Below are positions 37,309-55,095 of a stretch of DNA of 64,000 nt, one piece after another. The notes below the pieces were generated by a model. That model was not told the origin of the DNA and did no database searches. It worked only from the letters and a program-made list of their open reading frames with translations. This DNA is from Mycobacterium sp. E796 (GTDB lineage Bacteria > Actinomycetota > Actinomycetes > Mycobacteriales > Mycobacteriaceae). Within the stretch, counting starts at the first letter, position 1; each line of letters begins with the position of its first letter. The position numbers and the translations under genes were made by a program. The stretch is from assembly GCF_001672815.1 (NCBI RefSeq), contig NZ_LZKK01000257.1, positions 1 to 64,000 of the forward strand, given 5' to 3'.

Positions 37309-37583
37309 TAGCCTCCTGGCTTCCGTGCGGTACTGCGGCCAACCAATTCCCGGCCATCAGCAACCCCTCCAGGATAGGAGAGTTCGACCTCATCGGACCA
37401 GTGTTTGCCCCGCCACTTCAGCCGGCCCCGCAGAACGGACCGGACAGCCGGTAGGCGGCCCCGGACACCGCGAAACATCTTGGGGCACATCGAAACTCCG
37501 CTCAGCTAGGGCACACGAGGCCGGCGATTTCGGGCGCAGGAGAGGCCCAGTGTCACAGTGACGTAATTACACGGTATGGACGG

Positions 37584-38567
37584 TCAGGCCGTGGGCGGGG
37601 TCATCACGTCGACGATCCGCTGGAGGTCCTCCACCGACCCGAACTCGACGACAATCCGTCCCTTGCGTTTGCCCAGACTGACCGTGACCCGGGTGTCGAA
37701 CGTGTTGGACAGTCGGTCAGCAACGTCTTGAAGGCCGGGCATCTGGATCGGCTTGCGACGCGGTGCCGCCGGCGCGGCCCCGTCGCCCCGGTTGGCCAGG
37801 GTGACCGCTTCCTCGGTAGCGCGCACCGACAGGCCTTCGGCGACGATCCGGCTAGCCAGCTCCTCCTGCGCCTCCGGGCCGGCCTCCAGGGCCAGCAGCG
37901 CACGCGCGTGGCCCGCGGACAGGACCCCCGCGGCGACCCGGCGCTGCACCGCGATCGGCAGCTTCAGCAACCGGATCATGTTCGTGATCAGCGGCCGCGA
38001 CCGGCCGATGCGCGACGCCAGTTCGTCGTGCGTGACGTCGAACTCGTCGAGCAGCTGCTGGTAGGCCGCCGCCTCCTCCAGGGGGTTCAGCTGCACCCGG
38101 TGAATGTTCTCGAGCAGGGCGTCGCGCAGCAGGTTGTCGTCGCCGGTCTCGCGCACGATCGCCGGGATGGTGGCCAGGCCCGCCTCCTGCGCGGCGCGCC
38201 AACGCCGCTCCCCCATCACGATCTGGTACCGCGCGCCGCTCGGCGCCCCGGTCACCGCGCGGACCACGATCGGCTGCAGGAGCCCGAACTCGCGAATGGA
38301 GTGCACCAGCTCCGAGAGCGCCTCTTCGTCGAAGACCTGCCGGGGCTGCCGCGGGTTGCGCTCGATGTCGCCGGGCGCGATCTCGCGGTAGACCGCGCCC
38401 ACCGAGGCTGCGTCCTGCGCCGGCCCGCCGATCAACACATCGGCCGCCGCGTCGCCCATCCGGGGACCCAGCGTCGCCGGACCCGAGTCGCCCTCCGCCG
38501 GGCCGGTGGGGATCAGCGAAGCCAGGCCCCGGCCGAGGCCACCCTTCTTGCGTAACGGCTGCGTCAT
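37584..38567 (-). CDS. parB: Chromosome partitioning protein ParB
   Basis: DNA-binding CTPase that loads at parS near oriC and spreads to recruit SMC and ParA. The 327-residue protein starts [20 protein letters not shown]. The nuclease-like N-domain carries the [15 protein letters not shown] motif and is followed by a helix-turn-helix domain ([19 protein letters not shown]). A dimerisation end finishes at DVMTPPTA. It follows parA on the same strand after 23 bases. Three parS sites lie within 3 kb. Confidence 0.96.
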   Translation of the reverse strand: MTQPLRKKGGLGRGLASLIPTGPAEGDSGPATLGPRMGDAAADVLIGGPAQDAASVGAVYREIAPGDIERNPRQPRQVFDEEALSELVHSIREFGLLQPIVVRAVTGAPSGARYQIVMGERRWRAAQEAGLATIPAIVRETGDDNLLRDALLENIHRVQLNPLEEAAAYQQLLDEFDVTHDELASRIGRSRPLITNMIRLLKLPIAVQRRVAAGVLSAGHARALLALEAGPEAQEELASRIVAEGLSVRATEEAVTLANRGDGAAPAAPRRKPIQMPGLQDVADRLSNTFDTRVTVSLGKRKGRIVVEFGSVEDLQRIVDVMTPPTA

Positions 38568-38590
38568 GGTCGTCCCTTCACGGATGGTGG

Positions 38591-40359
<1,769 letters not shown>

Positions 40360-40932
40360 TCAGTCGAGCAGGACGACGACGCGGCGCGACGGCTCCTGCC
40401 CTTCGCTCTCGCTGTGCACCCCCGGCACCGCCGCCACCGCGTCGTGGACGATCTTGCGCTCGAACGGCGTCATCGGGGAAAGCTCCTCGCGTTCGCCCGT
40501 GTTAAGCACGCGCCGCGCCACCTTGTCGCCCAGCGCCGCCAATTCCTCGCGGCGCCGACGCCGCCAGCTCGCGATGTCGAGCATCAAGCGGCTGCGCACC
40601 CCCGTCTTCTGATGCACAGCCAGCCGGGTGAGTTCTTGGAGGGCGTCGAGCACTTCACCGCCGCGGCCGACCAACTTGTTCAAGTCGTCGCTGCCGTCGA
40701 TGCTGACGACCGCGCGGTCGCCCTCGACGTCCAGGTCGATGTCGCCGTCGAAGTCCAACAGGTCCAACAGCTCTTCGAGATAGTCGCCGGCGATCTCCCC
40801 CTCGGCGACCAATCGCTCCTCCTGGTCGTCGACTTGGTCATCGCCCCGGTCCGCCGCCGTCTCATCGTCGGACTCCTCGTGCGCATCGAGGTCCGTGTCC
40901 ACGTCGCGCTCGGTGGTGTCGGCGTCTGTCAT
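40360..40932 (-). CDS. jag: KhpB/Jag-family RNA-binding protein
   Basis: A 190-residue protein. A very acidic start (DADTTERDVDTDLDAHEESDDE) leads into a KH-like domain (LNKLVGRGGEVLDALQELTRLA, with the GRGG loop) and an R3H domain (MTPFERKIVHDAVA). Jag/KhpB proteins bind RNA and are encoded next to yidC, as here. It is on the same strand as yidC, with an 81-base gap. The N-terminal Jag_N domain of Firmicutes is absent, as is usual in actinobacteria. Confidence 0.9.
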   Translation of the reverse strand: MTDADTTERDVDTDLDAHEESDDETAADRGDDQVDDQEERLVAEGEIAGDYLEELLDLLDFDGDIDLDVEGDRAVVSIDGSDDLNKLVGRGGEVLDALQELTRLAVHQKTGVRSRLMLDIASWRRRRREELAALGDKVARRVLNTGEREELSPMTPFERKIVHDAVAAVPGVHSESEGQEPSRRVVVLLD

Positions 40933-41013
40933 GTTGTTCCCTCTCCCTCATCACGGGTCCCTCTCCGGTCGGGTCGCTCGCCCGCGGGACCCCCTAAAAG
41001 CCGTGGCGCCTCG

Positions 41014-42150
41014 TCAGCGCTTTCGTTTCCTCGGTCGCGCCCCGGGTCGCGGGGTGCGGTTGGTCGGGCCGGTGGTGCGCCCCGCGGCGTTCGGCTTGTC
41101 CGGTTGCGCTGTTGCCGTTTTCGCCCCGGCGGCGCCGTTATCCGATCGATCCGAATCCGTGTCTGAACCGTCGCTTCCGTCGTCGTCCTCCGTCGACGAA
41201 CCGTTACCGCTCGCCGACGTCGCCTTCGGATTGCGCTTGGGCTTGGCGCCCGGCGCCGGCGCGTTTGCGGCTCGCCGCTGAACGGCCTCCTGTCGCTTAG
41301 CCTCTTCCTCTTTCTCGATCATTCCGAACACGTAATGCTGCTGTCCGAACGTCCAGATGTTGTTGGAGAACCAGTACAGGATGATCGCCAGCGGAAGAAA
41401 CGGTCCCCCGACGACGACGCCGAGCGGGAACACGTACAGCGCAAGCTTGTTCATCATCGCGGTCTGTGGGTTGGCCGCCGCCTCCGCGCTCTGCCGCGCC
41501 ACCGACGCTCGGCTGTTGAAGTAGGTCGCGACGCCAGCCAGGATCATCACCGGCGCACCGACGGCGATCACCGCGGGCCGGCTGAAGTGAGTGAAGGCGT
41601 CCAACCCGGCGTGCTGGGTCATGAACGCACCGATCGGGGCGCCGAACAGGTTCGCGTCGAGAAAGTGCCCGACGTCGGCCGGGGTGAAGACGTAGTTGCC
41701 GGTCGCCCGGTTCTGGGCCACCGACATGTGCGGCTGGCCGAAGCCGCCGGTCGTCCGGTTGAAGGACCGCAGCACGTGGTACAGGCCGAGGAACACCGGG
41801 ATCTGAGCGAGCATCGGCAGACAGCCCAGAATCGGATTGAAGCCGTGCTCGCGTTGCAGCTTCTGCATCTCGAGCGCCATGCGCTGGCGGTCCTTGCCGT
41901 ACTTCTTCTGCAGCGCCTTGATCTGCGGCTGCAGCTCCTGCATCTGCCGGGTGGTGCGGATCTGGCGCACGAAGGGCTTGTACAGGATCGCGCGCAGGCT
42001 GAATACCAGGAACATCACCGACAGGGCCCAGGCGAAAAAGTTCGACGGTCCAAGCGCGGCCGCGAACAACTTGTACCAGGCCCACATGATCCACGACACC
42101 GGGTAGTAGAAGATGTCAAGGCTGAAAAAATCAAACGACAAAAGACTCAC
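41014..42150 (-). CDS. yidC: Membrane protein insertase YidC
   Basis: Inserts and folds inner-membrane proteins alone or with SecYEG. I chose the GTG at 42150 ([12 protein letters not shown]), giving 378 residues; the frame is open to 42267 but that part overlaps yidD. A first membrane segment ([15 protein letters not shown]) and the conserved cytosolic hairpin ([18 protein letters not shown]) are present. The family motif [20 protein letters not shown] and further spans follow. The long charged tail ([14 protein letters not shown], then KPKRNPKA...RPRKRKR) is typical for ribosome contact. Confidence 0.94.
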   Translation of the reverse strand: MSLLSFDFFSLDIFYYPVSWIMWAWYKLFAAALGPSNFFAWALSVMFLVFSLRAILYKPFVRQIRTTRQMQELQPQIKALQKKYGKDRQRMALEMQKLQREHGFNPILGCLPMLAQIPVFLGLYHVLRSFNRTTGGFGQPHMSVAQNRATGNYVFTPADVGHFLDANLFGAPIGAFMTQHAGLDAFTHFSRPAVIAVGAPVMILAGVATYFNSRASVARQSAEAAANPQTAMMNKLALYVFPLGVVVGGPFLPLAIILYWFSNNIWTFGQQHYVFGMIEKEEEAKRQEAVQRRAANAPAPGAKPKRNPKATSASGNGSSTEDDDGSDGSDTDSDRSDNGAAGAKTATAQPDKPNAAGRTTGPTNRTPRPGARPRKRKR

Positions 42151-42487
42151 TCTCCCGTTGCTGCGGCGCGGGGCGCCCCGCTTGTCTGGGGCCGGCGCCT
42201 TCGAAGCTCGCCCGGCATCCGTGTCGATCCGGTATCGGATCCCATCCTCCCGGATGCCACGGTCCACATCTGGCCAGCCTGGCCACGGACAACCAACTCC
42301 CCCGAATCACGCCGTACTCGGTGAGGGCATCGACGGCGTACTGGCTACAGGTCGGTACGAAGCGGCACGTCGCCGGGCGCAGCGGTGACACCATGTGCCG
42401 GTAGAGCTGGATCACGAAAATCAGCCCGCGCGCGGTAGCCCTGCCGGCCCCGCCGATCACGGCTCGCATCGCCGCCGCGCGCGTCAC
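42131..42487 (-). CDS. yidD: Membrane protein insertion efficiency factor YidD
   Basis: A 118-residue protein of the DUF37 family. It has an N-terminal amphipathic or membrane helix ([18 protein letters not shown]) and the family signature [15 protein letters not shown] followed by [12 protein letters not shown]. Its end overlaps the yidC start by 20 bases and its start overlaps the rnpA stop by 4, so rpmH-rnpA-yidD-yidC is one tight unit. Confidence 0.92.
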   Translation of the reverse strand: MTRAAAMRAVIGGAGRATARGLIFVIQLYRHMVSPLRPATCRFVPTCSQYAVDALTEYGVIRGSWLSVARLARCGPWHPGGWDPIPDRHGCRASFEGAGPRQAGRPAPQQRESESFVV

Positions 42488-42846
42488 CGATCGGTTCCCG
42501 CCGACTCGAACGCGCGTCGCAGGCAGCGCCGCAGCTGTTGCTCCAATCGCGCCGACGACGCCAAGCGACTGCTGGGCAGCGCGCGGATCACCACCTGATC
42601 CGATTGGTGGAGGTCGCCCAACATCGTCCGGACGACATGGCGCAGCCGACGCGCGACACGATGGCGCTCGACGGCCGAGCCCACCCGTTTGCCAACGATC
42701 AACCCCACACGCGGACCGGCACCGTCCTCGACAGCCCGCCTCACATGCACGACGACATCGGGCTGCGCCGAGCGCATCCCGTACTTCACCGCGGCGTCAA
42801 ACTCCGTTGACCGCCTCATGCGGTTGCGTGCGGAAAGCACCGCCAA
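42484..42846 (-). CDS. rnpA: Ribonuclease P protein component
   Basis: Protein subunit of RNase P, which matures tRNA 5' ends. The 120-residue basic protein starts [17 protein letters not shown] and carries the RNR signature [15 protein letters not shown]. It lies 16 bases after rpmH, as in nearly all bacteria. Confidence 0.95.
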   Translation of the reverse strand: MAVLSARNRMRRSTEFDAAVKYGMRSAQPDVVVHVRRAVEDGAGPRVGLIVGKRVGSAVERHRVARRLRHVVRTMLGDLHQSDQVVIRALPSSRLASSARLEQQLRRCLRRAFESAGTDR

Positions 42847-42862
42847 AAACCTGGCGATGCGA

Positions 42863-43006
42863 TCAGGCAGTCAGCGCGCGGCGGCCTTTGCGCCGCCGGC
42901 CGGAGACGATCGCCCGCCCGGCGCGGGTGCGCATCCGCAACCGGAAGCCGTGCACGCGGGCTCGGCGCCGGTTGTTCGGCTGGAAGGTCCGCTTGCCCTT
43001 GGCCAC
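42863..43006 (-). CDS. rpmH: 50S ribosomal protein L34
   Basis: A 47-residue basic protein read by hand: start [20 protein letters not shown], end [12 protein letters not shown], the L34 signature. A GTG start at 43006 is preceded by GAGGAG-like sequence. It is too small to stand out as an open frame because the same frame stays open upstream to 43522. Confidence 0.96.
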   Translation of the reverse strand: MAKGKRTFQPNNRRRARVHGFRLRMRTRAGRAIVSGRRRKGRRALTA

Positions 43007-43597
43007 GGCATTCTCCTCGTAATTCGAACCTTCCGGCCGCTCGCGCCATTCATCCGCGGGTCGATCGGAGGTGGGTCTTGCTACTGGCCGGCGCGGTCCC
43101 CGGTCTTCGTCTGGGTCGCAGCCGTATCGCCGACTTTCGGGCGACTGTTCGAGGGTACTGACGTGTCTTCGCTGGGTCAAACTTGGTCTGCCGCAACGCA
43201 CCAAACTCACACATCCGCGAAAACCGAAGTTCTCGAAGCCGTCCCTGCGGCACCATAGGAGAACGAGCGACAAGCAGGCCCCAATACACCCTAGAGAAGC
43301 CGATTGGAATGCAGCAGAACTGTTGGCAGCCGAACGGAAAACTGTTAACTTCTCCCAATGCCGTTTCAGAGCGGAGCGGCGCTCGACGACGAAGCGAGGA
43401 TGGCGGATCAAGTAGCTGTCTAGGCGACCGGCGGGGGTTGCCATCAGCACGAAGATCGCGGGCCGTCGCCGGTAGGCTGCGGCTCGTCTACGATCATCCT
43501 GTCCACACCTGTGGATAACCATGTGGACAGCTCTTTTCGTCGTTAAGCGTTGTTGCCCCTCGACCCGGGATCTGCGAGAGCCAGGGAGATTACGTCG
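43007..43597. other. rpmH-dnaA intergenic region with promoters and DnaA boxes
   Basis: About 590 bases between the divergent rpmH and dnaA genes. I see no supported gene. It must hold both promoters; I cannot assign -35/-10 pairs with confidence. Its right part (43500-43530) carries three DnaA-box-like 9-mers, listed separately. Confidence 0.6.
43500..43530. promoter_or_regulatory. DnaA-box cluster upstream of dnaA
   Basis: Three 9-mers in 31 bases: TGTCCACAC at 43500, TGTGGATAA at 43510-43518 (its complement TTATCCACA is the perfect consensus box) and TGTGGACAG at 43522-43530 (complement CTGTCCACA). They lie about 70-100 bases before the dnaA start, so DnaA may repress its own gene. Confidence 0.7.
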
Positions 43598-45154
43598 TTG
43601 ACCGATGACCCCGGTTCAGGATTCACAACAGTTTGGAACGCGGTCGTCTCCGAACTCAACGGCGAATCTGCCTCGGACGCCATGGGCGCCAACCGGACGA
43701 CCCTTGTCACCCCCCTGACCCCCCAGCAAAGGGCGTGGCTGAATCTTGTCCGGCCGCTGACGATCGTCGAGGGCTTTGCTCTGTTGTCGGTGCCGAGCAG
43801 TTTCGTGCAAAACGAGATCGAGCGTCACCTCCGCGCCCCGATCACCGACGCGCTCAGCCGCCGGCTCGGGCAGCAGATCCAACTGGGTGTGCGCATCGCC
43901 CCACCCCCCGAGGATTCCGACGCGGGCGCGTTCGCCAATGCCGAGAGCTTCACCCACGCCTCGGAAACCCAAACCCTCGACCAGGCCGACGACGCCGACC
44001 TGGACACGTCGATCGACACCGACGAGAGCGACGAGAACGGTGAGGTTCCCGGCGGCGCCGAACACAGCTGGCCGAACTACTTCACCGAACGCCCACACGC
44101 GGCCGACCCGGCCGTCGCCGGCGGAACCAGCCTCAACCGGCGCTACACGTTCGACACGTTCGTCATCGGCGCGTCCAACCGCTTCGCCCACGCCGCGGCC
44201 CTGGCCATCGCCGAAGCCCCGGCCCGCGCGTACAACCCCCTCTTCATCTGGGGCGAGTCCGGCCTGGGCAAGACACACCTGTTGCACGCCGCGGGCAACT
44301 ACGCCCAACGGCTGTTCCCCGGCATGCGGGTGAAGTACGTCTCGACCGAAGAATTCACCAACGACTTCATCAACTCGCTGCGCGACGACCGCAAGGTCGC
44401 GTTCAAGCGCAGCTACCGCGACGTCGACGTCCTGCTGGTCGATGACATCCAATTCATCGAGGGCAAAGAAGGTATCCAGGAAGAGTTCTTCCACACCTTC
44501 AACACGCTGCACAACGCCAACAAACAGATCGTCATCTCGTCCGATCGGCCACCGAAACAACTCGCCACACTGGAGGACCGGCTCCGCACCCGGTTCGAGT
44601 GGGGACTGATCACCGACGTGCAGCCCCCCGAACTCGAAACCCGCATCGCCATTCTGCGCAAGAAGGCACAGATGGAACGGCTCGCGGTGCCCGACGACGT
44701 TCTCGAGCTGATCGCCAGCAGCATCGAACGCAACATCCGAGAGCTCGAAGGGGCCCTCATCCGAGTGACGGCGTTCGCCTCGCTGAACAAGACTCCCATC
44801 GACAAGGCGCTGGCCGAGATCGTGCTTCGCGATCTCATCGCCGACGCGAGCACGATGCAGATCAGCGCGGCCACCATCATGGCCGCCACCGCCGAGTACT
44901 TCGACACCACCGTCGAGGAACTACGCGGGCCCGGCAAGACGCGGGCGCTGGCGCAATCACGACAGATCGCGATGTACCTGTGCCGCGAGCTGACCGACCT
45001 GTCCCTGCCCAAGATCGGTCAGGCATTCGGCCGCGATCACACCACGGTCATGTACGCGCAGCGAAAGATCTTGTCCGAGATGGCCGAGCGCCGTGAGGTC
45101 TTCGATCACGTCAAGGAGCTCACCACCCGCATCCGGCAGCGGTCCAAGCGCTGA
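43598..45154 (+). CDS. dnaA: Replication initiator DnaA
   Basis: AAA+ protein that binds DnaA boxes and opens oriC. The 518-residue protein starts at TTG 43598 ([14 protein letters not shown]), by similarity to M. tuberculosis; AGGGAG lies upstream. The AAA+ core has [13 protein letters not shown] (Walker A) and LLVDDIQF (Walker B). Domain IV carries the DNA-binding signature [14 protein letters not shown]. The acidic linker ([18 protein letters not shown]) is the most variable part. An open frame to 43550 is ignored. Confidence 0.97.
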   Translation: MTDDPGSGFTTVWNAVVSELNGESASDAMGANRTTLVTPLTPQQRAWLNLVRPLTIVEGFALLSVPSSFVQNEIERHLRAPITDALSRRLGQQIQLGVRIAPPPEDSDAGAFANAESFTHASETQTLDQADDADLDTSIDTDESDENGEVPGGAEHSWPNYFTERPHAADPAVAGGTSLNRRYTFDTFVIGASNRFAHAAALAIAEAPARAYNPLFIWGESGLGKTHLLHAAGNYAQRLFPGMRVKYVSTEEFTNDFINSLRDDRKVAFKRSYRDVDVLLVDDIQFIEGKEGIQEEFFHTFNTLHNANKQIVISSDRPPKQLATLEDRLRTRFEWGLITDVQPPELETRIAILRKKAQMERLAVPDDVLELIASSIERNIRELEGALIRVTAFASLNKTPIDKALAEIVLRDLIADASTMQISAATIMAATAEYFDTTVEELRGPGKTRALAQSRQIAMYLCRELTDLSLPKIGQAFGRDHTTVMYAQRKILSEMAERREVFDHVKELTTRIRQRSKR

Positions 45155-45634
45155 CCGAGGCGCTTCCGCCGAACTTTTTTCAAAAAACTTCTCACCCCCC
45201 TGTCACAGCTGTCACACCAGGACGTTGTGCGCAGCCCTGTGCACAAGTCGGTCAAAGATCGGTGCGGGATTGGGGTTCCCGTGCACACCCGTCTTCCATC
45301 CCCATCGGCCCAACAACCGCGGCCCCGTTGTCAACGGCACCATCCACAACCTCGCCGCTCCACTAGCTGCACTAAAGCCAAGCTGTCCCCAGAATGCACA
45401 GGCCTTAATACTGTTACTGAGATCTATCCGTTGTTTCTTCTTTGAAGAACGGCGTTGGGGAGACCCGTCGACCGCGCCGCGCCGGTACCCACGTTCACCC
45501 CGCTTGTCGGCCGCTGGGATTAGCTTTCAAGATGGCGGCAGAAGATCTACGGTTGTGGTTCGACTGCTAGCGACGGGCGGCTAGCCACCGTGGTTTTTGA
45601 AGGTTTTTGGACACTCGGCAGGTAAAGGGACGCT
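45155..45634. other. oriC: Chromosomal replication origin oriC
   Basis: The 480 bases between dnaA and dnaN, where mycobacterial oriC lies. DnaA-box-like 9-mers seen by eye include TTGTGCGCA at 45225, TGTGCACAA at 45238-45246, TTGTCAACG at 45328-45336, CATCCACAA at 45341-45349 and CTGTCCCCA near 45383. They deviate from consensus, as is known for mycobacteria. AT-rich patches at 45171-45190 (T6 then A6) and around 45405-45450 could be unwinding elements. No gene is seen. Confidence 0.85.
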
Positions 45635-46834
45635 ATGGACGCGGCGACGACAACAGCTGGCCTCACCGACTTGAAGTTCCGTCTGGTGCGAGAGTCATTC
45701 GCCGATGCGGTGTCGTGGGTTGCGAAGAACCTGCCGACCCGGCCCGCGGTGCCGGTGTTGTCCGGGGTCCTGTTGTCCGGCTCGGACGATGGCCTGACGA
45801 TCTCCGGGTTCGACTACGAGGTGTCCGCCGAAGCCCAGGTTGCCGCCGAAATCGCTTCTCCGGGAAGCGTTTTGGTATCCGGAAGGTTGTTGTCAGACAT
45901 CACCCGGGCGCTGCCGAACAAACCGGTCGACTTCTATGTGGACGGCAACCGGGTCGCGTTGACCTGCGGAAGCGCACGATTCTCCCTGCCGACGATGCCG
46001 GTTGAGGATTACCCGACGCTGCCCGCACTGCCGGAAGGCACCGGCACCTTGCCGGCGGACCTGTTCGCGGAGGCGATCGGCCAGGTCGCCATCGCCGCCG
46101 GGCGGGATGACACTTTGCCGATGCTGACCGGGATTCGGGTCGAGATTTCCGGCGACACGGTGGTTTTGGCCGCGACCGACAGGTTCCGTCTGGCGGTTCG
46201 CGAGCTGACCTGGACGGCGCTTTCGCCCGACATCGAGGCTGCGGTGCTGGTACCGGCCAAGACGTTGTCGGAGGCGGCCAAGGCCGGCGCCGACGGCTCC
46301 GAGGTTCAGCTGTCGCTGGGCGCGGGCGCCGGAGTCGGAAAAGAAGGGTTGCTTGGCATCAGCGGCAACGGCAAGCAAAGCACCACCCGGCTTCTCGATG
46401 CGGAGTTCCCGAAGTTTCGTCAGCTGCTGCCCGCCGAGCACACCGCCGTCGCCACCATCGACGTGGCCGAGCTGACCGAGGCCATCAAGCTGGTTGCGTT
46501 GGTGGCCGATCGCGGTGCGCAGGTGCGGATGGAATTCTCCGACGGAACGTTGCGGCTGTCTGCCGGCGCCGACGACGTCGGTCGGGCCGAAGAAGATCTC
46601 CAGGTTGATTTCGTCGGTGAGCCGTTGACGATCGCGTTTAACCCGACCTATTTGACCGACGGGCTCGCATCGGTCCATTCGGAACGGGTGTCGTTCGGCT
46701 TCACCACGCCAGGCAAGCCCGCGCTGCTGCGCCCCGCGTCCGAGGGCGACACCTCCCCCACCGGCGCCGGGCCCTTCCCCGCGTTGCCGACGGATTATGT
46801 GTACCTGCTCATGCCAGTCCGGTTGCCCGGCTAG
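45635..46834 (+). CDS. dnaN: DNA polymerase III beta clamp
   Basis: Sliding clamp that keeps the replicase on DNA. The 399-residue protein starts [20 protein letters not shown], close to the 402 residues of H37Rv DnaN. Three repeats of the clamp fold are expected; motifs such as [26 protein letters not shown] and the C-terminal end [12 protein letters not shown] (peptide-binding pocket) are clear. Its stop is followed at once by the GTG of recF. Confidence 0.96.
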   Translation: MDAATTTAGLTDLKFRLVRESFADAVSWVAKNLPTRPAVPVLSGVLLSGSDDGLTISGFDYEVSAEAQVAAEIASPGSVLVSGRLLSDITRALPNKPVDFYVDGNRVALTCGSARFSLPTMPVEDYPTLPALPEGTGTLPADLFAEAIGQVAIAAGRDDTLPMLTGIRVEISGDTVVLAATDRFRLAVRELTWTALSPDIEAAVLVPAKTLSEAAKAGADGSEVQLSLGAGAGVGKEGLLGISGNGKQSTTRLLDAEFPKFRQLLPAEHTAVATIDVAELTEAIKLVALVADRGAQVRMEFSDGTLRLSAGADDVGRAEEDLQVDFVGEPLTIAFNPTYLTDGLASVHSERVSFGFTTPGKPALLRPASEGDTSPTGAGPFPALPTDYVYLLMPVRLPG

Positions 46835-47977
46835 GTGTACGTCCGGCATTTAGGTCTGCGTGATTTCAGGTCCTGGGCACACGCCGACCTCGAATTGCAG
46901 CCGGGCCGGACGGTGTTCGTGGGTCCCAACGGCTTCGGGAAGACGAATCTCGTTGAGGCCCTGTGGTATTCGACCACATTGGGGTCGCACCGGGTCGGAA
47001 CCGACGCGCCGTTGATCCGGGCAGGTGCCGACCGCGCGGTGGTTTCGACGATCGTGGTCAACGACGGCCGGGAATGCGCGATCGATCTGGAGATCGCCGC
47101 GGGCCGGGCCAACAAGGCGCGACTGAATCGCTCGCCGGTTCGCAGCACGCGTGAGGTGGTCGGTGTGTTGCGGGCGGTGCTCTTCGCACCCGAAGACCTG
47201 GCCTTGGTGCGCGGGGATCCGTCGGACCGCCGGCGCTATCTCGATGATTTGGCCACGGTCCGCCGGCCGGGGGTGGCCGGTGTCCGCGCCGATTACGACA
47301 AGGTCTTGCGGCAACGGACCGCGCTGTTGAAGTCCCTGTCGGGCGCGCGGTTTCGAGGCGACCGCGGCGCCCTGGACACGCTGGACGTGTGGGACAGCCG
47401 GCTCGCCGAGCACGGCGCCCAATTGATGGCCGCCCGCATCGATCTGGTCAACGAGCTGGCCCCGGAGGTGGAGAAGGCCTACCAGCTGCTGGCGCCGGGA
47501 TCGCGCCCCGCCTCGATCGCCTATCGCGCGAGCCTCGATGCCTCCGACATCAGCGACCGAGAGTTCCTGGAAGCCGCATTGTTGGCCGCCCTGTCGGCCC
47601 GGCGCGACGCGGAGTTGGAGCGGGGGATGTGTCTGGTCGGCCCGCATCGCGACGATCTGGAGCTGCGGCTTGGCGACCAACCGGCCAAAGGCTTTGCCAG
47701 CCATGGCGAATCGTGGTCGTTCGCGGTCGCGCTGCGGTTGGCGGCGTATGAGTTGCTGAGGGCAGACGGCGGTGAACCGGTGTTGTTGCTCGATGACGTG
47801 TTCGCCGAACTCGACGCCACCCGTCGTCGCGCGTTGGCGACGGTGGCCGAGTCAGCCGAGCAGGTTTTGGTGACCGCGGCGGTGCTGGAAGACATTCCGG
47901 CCGACTGGGATGCTAGGCGGGTGCATATCGATCTGCGCGACGACGACGCGGGCCGAGTATCGGCGGTGCGGTCGTGA
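46835..47977 (+). CDS. recF: DNA repair protein RecF
   Basis: SMC-like ATPase of the RecFOR pathway, which loads RecA at gaps. The 380-residue protein starts with GTG directly after the dnaN stop ([14 protein letters not shown]). Walker [10 protein letters not shown] is at 30-38, and the ABC-type signature and Walker B appear near [11 protein letters not shown]. Its stop overlaps the next gene by 4 bases. Confidence 0.95.
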   Translation: MYVRHLGLRDFRSWAHADLELQPGRTVFVGPNGFGKTNLVEALWYSTTLGSHRVGTDAPLIRAGADRAVVSTIVVNDGRECAIDLEIAAGRANKARLNRSPVRSTREVVGVLRAVLFAPEDLALVRGDPSDRRRYLDDLATVRRPGVAGVRADYDKVLRQRTALLKSLSGARFRGDRGALDTLDVWDSRLAEHGAQLMAARIDLVNELAPEVEKAYQLLAPGSRPASIAYRASLDASDISDREFLEAALLAALSARRDAELERGMCLVGPHRDDLELRLGDQPAKGFASHGESWSFAVALRLAAYELLRADGGEPVLLLDDVFAELDATRRRALATVAESAEQVLVTAAVLEDIPADWDARRVHIDLRDDDAGRVSAVRS

Positions 47978-48531
47978 CCGACGCCGACAACACAAAGGAC
48001 GACGTCGAGCGACTGGGCGGCTTGACCGGGATCGACCTGGTGCGCCGGACGCTCGAGGAGGCCCGGGCGGCGGCCCGCGCGCAGGGAAAGGACGCCGGCC
48101 GGGGGCGCGCCGTCCCATCGGCTCCCCGCCGTGTCGCGGGTCAGCGCCGGAGCTGGTCGGGGCCGGGGCCCGACGTTCGCGACCCACAACCGCTGGGACG
48201 GCTGGCGCGCGACCTCGCGAAAAAACGCGGCTGGACGGCGCACGTCGCTGAAGGCACGGTGCTGGGCCACTGGTCGTCTGTCGTGGGACAGCAGATCGCC
48301 GACCATGCCACCCCGACCGCACTCAACGAGGGCGTTCTCAGTGTCACCGCAGAATCGACGGCGTGGGCCACCCAGCTGCGGATGATCCAGGCGCAACTGT
48401 TGGCCAAGATCGCGGCGGCGGTTGGCAACGGCGTGGTGACCTCGCTCAAGATCACCGGACCCACTGCGCCGTCGTGGCGCAAGGGGCCCCGACATATCGC
48501 CGGTCGCGGGCCGCGGGACACGTACGGCTGA
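47974..48531 (+). CDS. dciA: DciA-like replication protein (DUF721, Rv0004-like)
   Basis: A 185-residue protein with a disordered basic start and a C-terminal DUF721 domain ([26 protein letters not shown], then [17 protein letters not shown]). DUF721/DciA proteins help load the DnaB helicase in bacteria without DnaC. It overlaps recF by 4 bases (GTGA), so it is probably co-translated with it. The symbol is transferred from family knowledge. Confidence 0.88.
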   Translation: MTDADNTKDDVERLGGLTGIDLVRRTLEEARAAARAQGKDAGRGRAVPSAPRRVAGQRRSWSGPGPDVRDPQPLGRLARDLAKKRGWTAHVAEGTVLGHWSSVVGQQIADHATPTALNEGVLSVTAESTAWATQLRMIQAQLLAKIAAAVGNGVVTSLKITGPTAPSWRKGPRHIAGRGPRDTYG

Positions 48532-48761
48532 GGGGTTCGGGGGCCAAATCGGTCCCCAGTTGAGCCGGTATCAACAGGCGCCTCAGAGCCGCTAGGACGA
48601 AAGAGACCCCTATCAGGCACGTCGGGACGCGGTGAGAATAGAGAAATCGTGTGCACGGCGCGGTTAGCTGGGTAGAAACGCGCCCAGAAAATCGGTGCTA
48701 AGCCCCAGTCACGGTAGACTGACGGAGTGCGACCGCTGCGGTGACCGGACCGCCCGCATGA

Positions 48762-50819
<2,058 letters not shown>

Positions 50820-50858
50820 TCGATCAGGCACGCGTATCCCAACGCAAACGAGGAATAG

Positions 50859-53957
<3,099 letters not shown>

Positions 53958-54078
53958 GCAGGTAACGATGCGGGCAAGCGGGGGTCCGCACAAATGCCGG
54001 GGCAACTAGACTCGGCCCGACCGGACATATTGCGACTGCCACCGCAGGCGGCCAGCGCAGAAGATCTAAGGAGTCGGG

Positions 54079-54969
54079 GTGACCTCACCGAACGAGCCGG
54101 GCGCCCCCAAACAGGGCGACGGCCTTAATGGGGACGGCGCGGCCGAGCGCGCCGGTGCGCACCGCGCGGCGCCTGCGCAGACCGGCCGGGCACCCGAAGC
54201 TGGCGATCCGCCGTCTCGGCAGCGTGGCGCCGCCCGGGCGGCCGCCCCGACGCATCGCGAGCCCGAACCGCACGGCGAGCCGCGACCGGCCACCGCTCCC
54301 ACCGGTGCCGATGCCCGGCTAAACCGCTTCATCTCGGGCACGGCCGCGCCCGGGGCCGGCGCGTCCGCTCGCGCGAAGAACCCGTATGAGTACGACCCCG
54401 CGCCGCCCCGCGGCGACGGTCCGCCCGCCGAGGCCTACGCCAGCGAACTGCCCGACCTGTCCGGGCCCCTGCCCCGGCCCCCGCAACGCAAGCCTCCGCC
54501 GGAGCGCAGCGCGGAGGCGCCCAGCCCATCGGTTTCGGCGAGGTCCACGAATGCCGACACCAACGAAGGCCGCGAAAACCGGGTCCAGGTGTCGCGGCGG
54601 ACCCGCGGTCCCGTTCGGGCCAGCATGCAGATCCGGCGGATCGATCCCTGGAGCACGCTGAAGGTGTCGCTGCTGCTGTCGGTGGCGCTGTTCTTCGTGT
54701 GGATGATCGCGGTGGCCTTCCTGTACCTCGTGCTCGGGGGCATGGGTGTGTGGGCCAAGCTGAACAGCAACGTCGGCGACCTGTTGAACAACACCAGCGG
54801 CAGCAGCGGCGAATTGGTATCCAGCGGCACGATCTTCGGTGGGGCCGTGCTCATCGGCTTGGTCAACATCGTCCTGCTGACCGCGATGGCCACCATCGCC
54901 GCGTTCGTCTACAACCTGGCCACCGATCTCATCGGTGGCATCGAAGTCACATTGGCGGACCGCGACTAG
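54079..54969 (+). CDS. DUF3566 membrane protein (Rv0007-like)
   Basis: A 296-residue protein. The first 175 residues are proline/alanine-rich and likely disordered. Two membrane spans follow ([19 protein letters not shown] near 195 and [22 protein letters not shown] near 255), with the conserved [12 protein letters not shown] just before. The GTG start follows AAGGAG. Its constant place after gyrA in actinobacteria suggests a conserved role, but the function is unknown. Confidence 0.88.
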   Translation: MTSPNEPGAPKQGDGLNGDGAAERAGAHRAAPAQTGRAPEAGDPPSRQRGAARAAAPTHREPEPHGEPRPATAPTGADARLNRFISGTAAPGAGASARAKNPYEYDPAPPRGDGPPAEAYASELPDLSGPLPRPPQRKPPPERSAEAPSPSVSARSTNADTNEGRENRVQVSRRTRGPVRASMQIRRIDPWSTLKVSLLLSVALFFVWMIAVAFLYLVLGGMGVWAKLNSNVGDLLNNTSGSSGELVSSGTIFGGAVLIGLVNIVLLTAMATIAAFVYNLATDLIGGIEVTLADRD

Positions 54970-55034
54970 TGGCGATCACAAGCGCGGCGCAGCCGGGCGC
55001 GGTGGGTCGACACCATCGGACTAGTGGCGATCAC
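54964..55034. repeat. 16-base direct repeats flanking intergenic repeat copy B
   Basis: GACTAGTGGCGATCAC occurs at 54964-54979 and again at 55019-55034. The first copy includes the TAG stop of Rv0007. The 39 bases between them hold the repeat that also follows rsmA (identical 19 bases, 54982-55000). This could be a small inserted element or one and a part units of a 55-base tandem repeat. Confidence 0.75.
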
Positions 55035-55040
55035 GCGGTT

Positions 55041-55070
55041 TTGGGGGTCCGGCGGTGATTGCGGTAATCT
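55041..55070 (+). promoter_or_regulatory. Likely promoter of ileT
   Basis: TTGGGG (55041-55046) and TAATCT (55065-55070) are 18 bases apart, 25 bases before tRNA-Ile, which fits a housekeeping sigma promoter. Confidence 0.45.
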
Positions 55071-55095
55071 CGTCGCTCGGCCGTACCGAGAGTAT

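Noticed and set aside
42863..43522. A 219-residue frame ending in L34
   Set aside because: Only the last 47 codons match ribosomal protein L34; the upstream part is non-coding dnaA-rpmH sequence.
48711..48720. TAGACT as the gyrB -10 element
   Set aside because: No convincing -35 hexamer at the right spacing; kept only as a remark in the gyrB entry.
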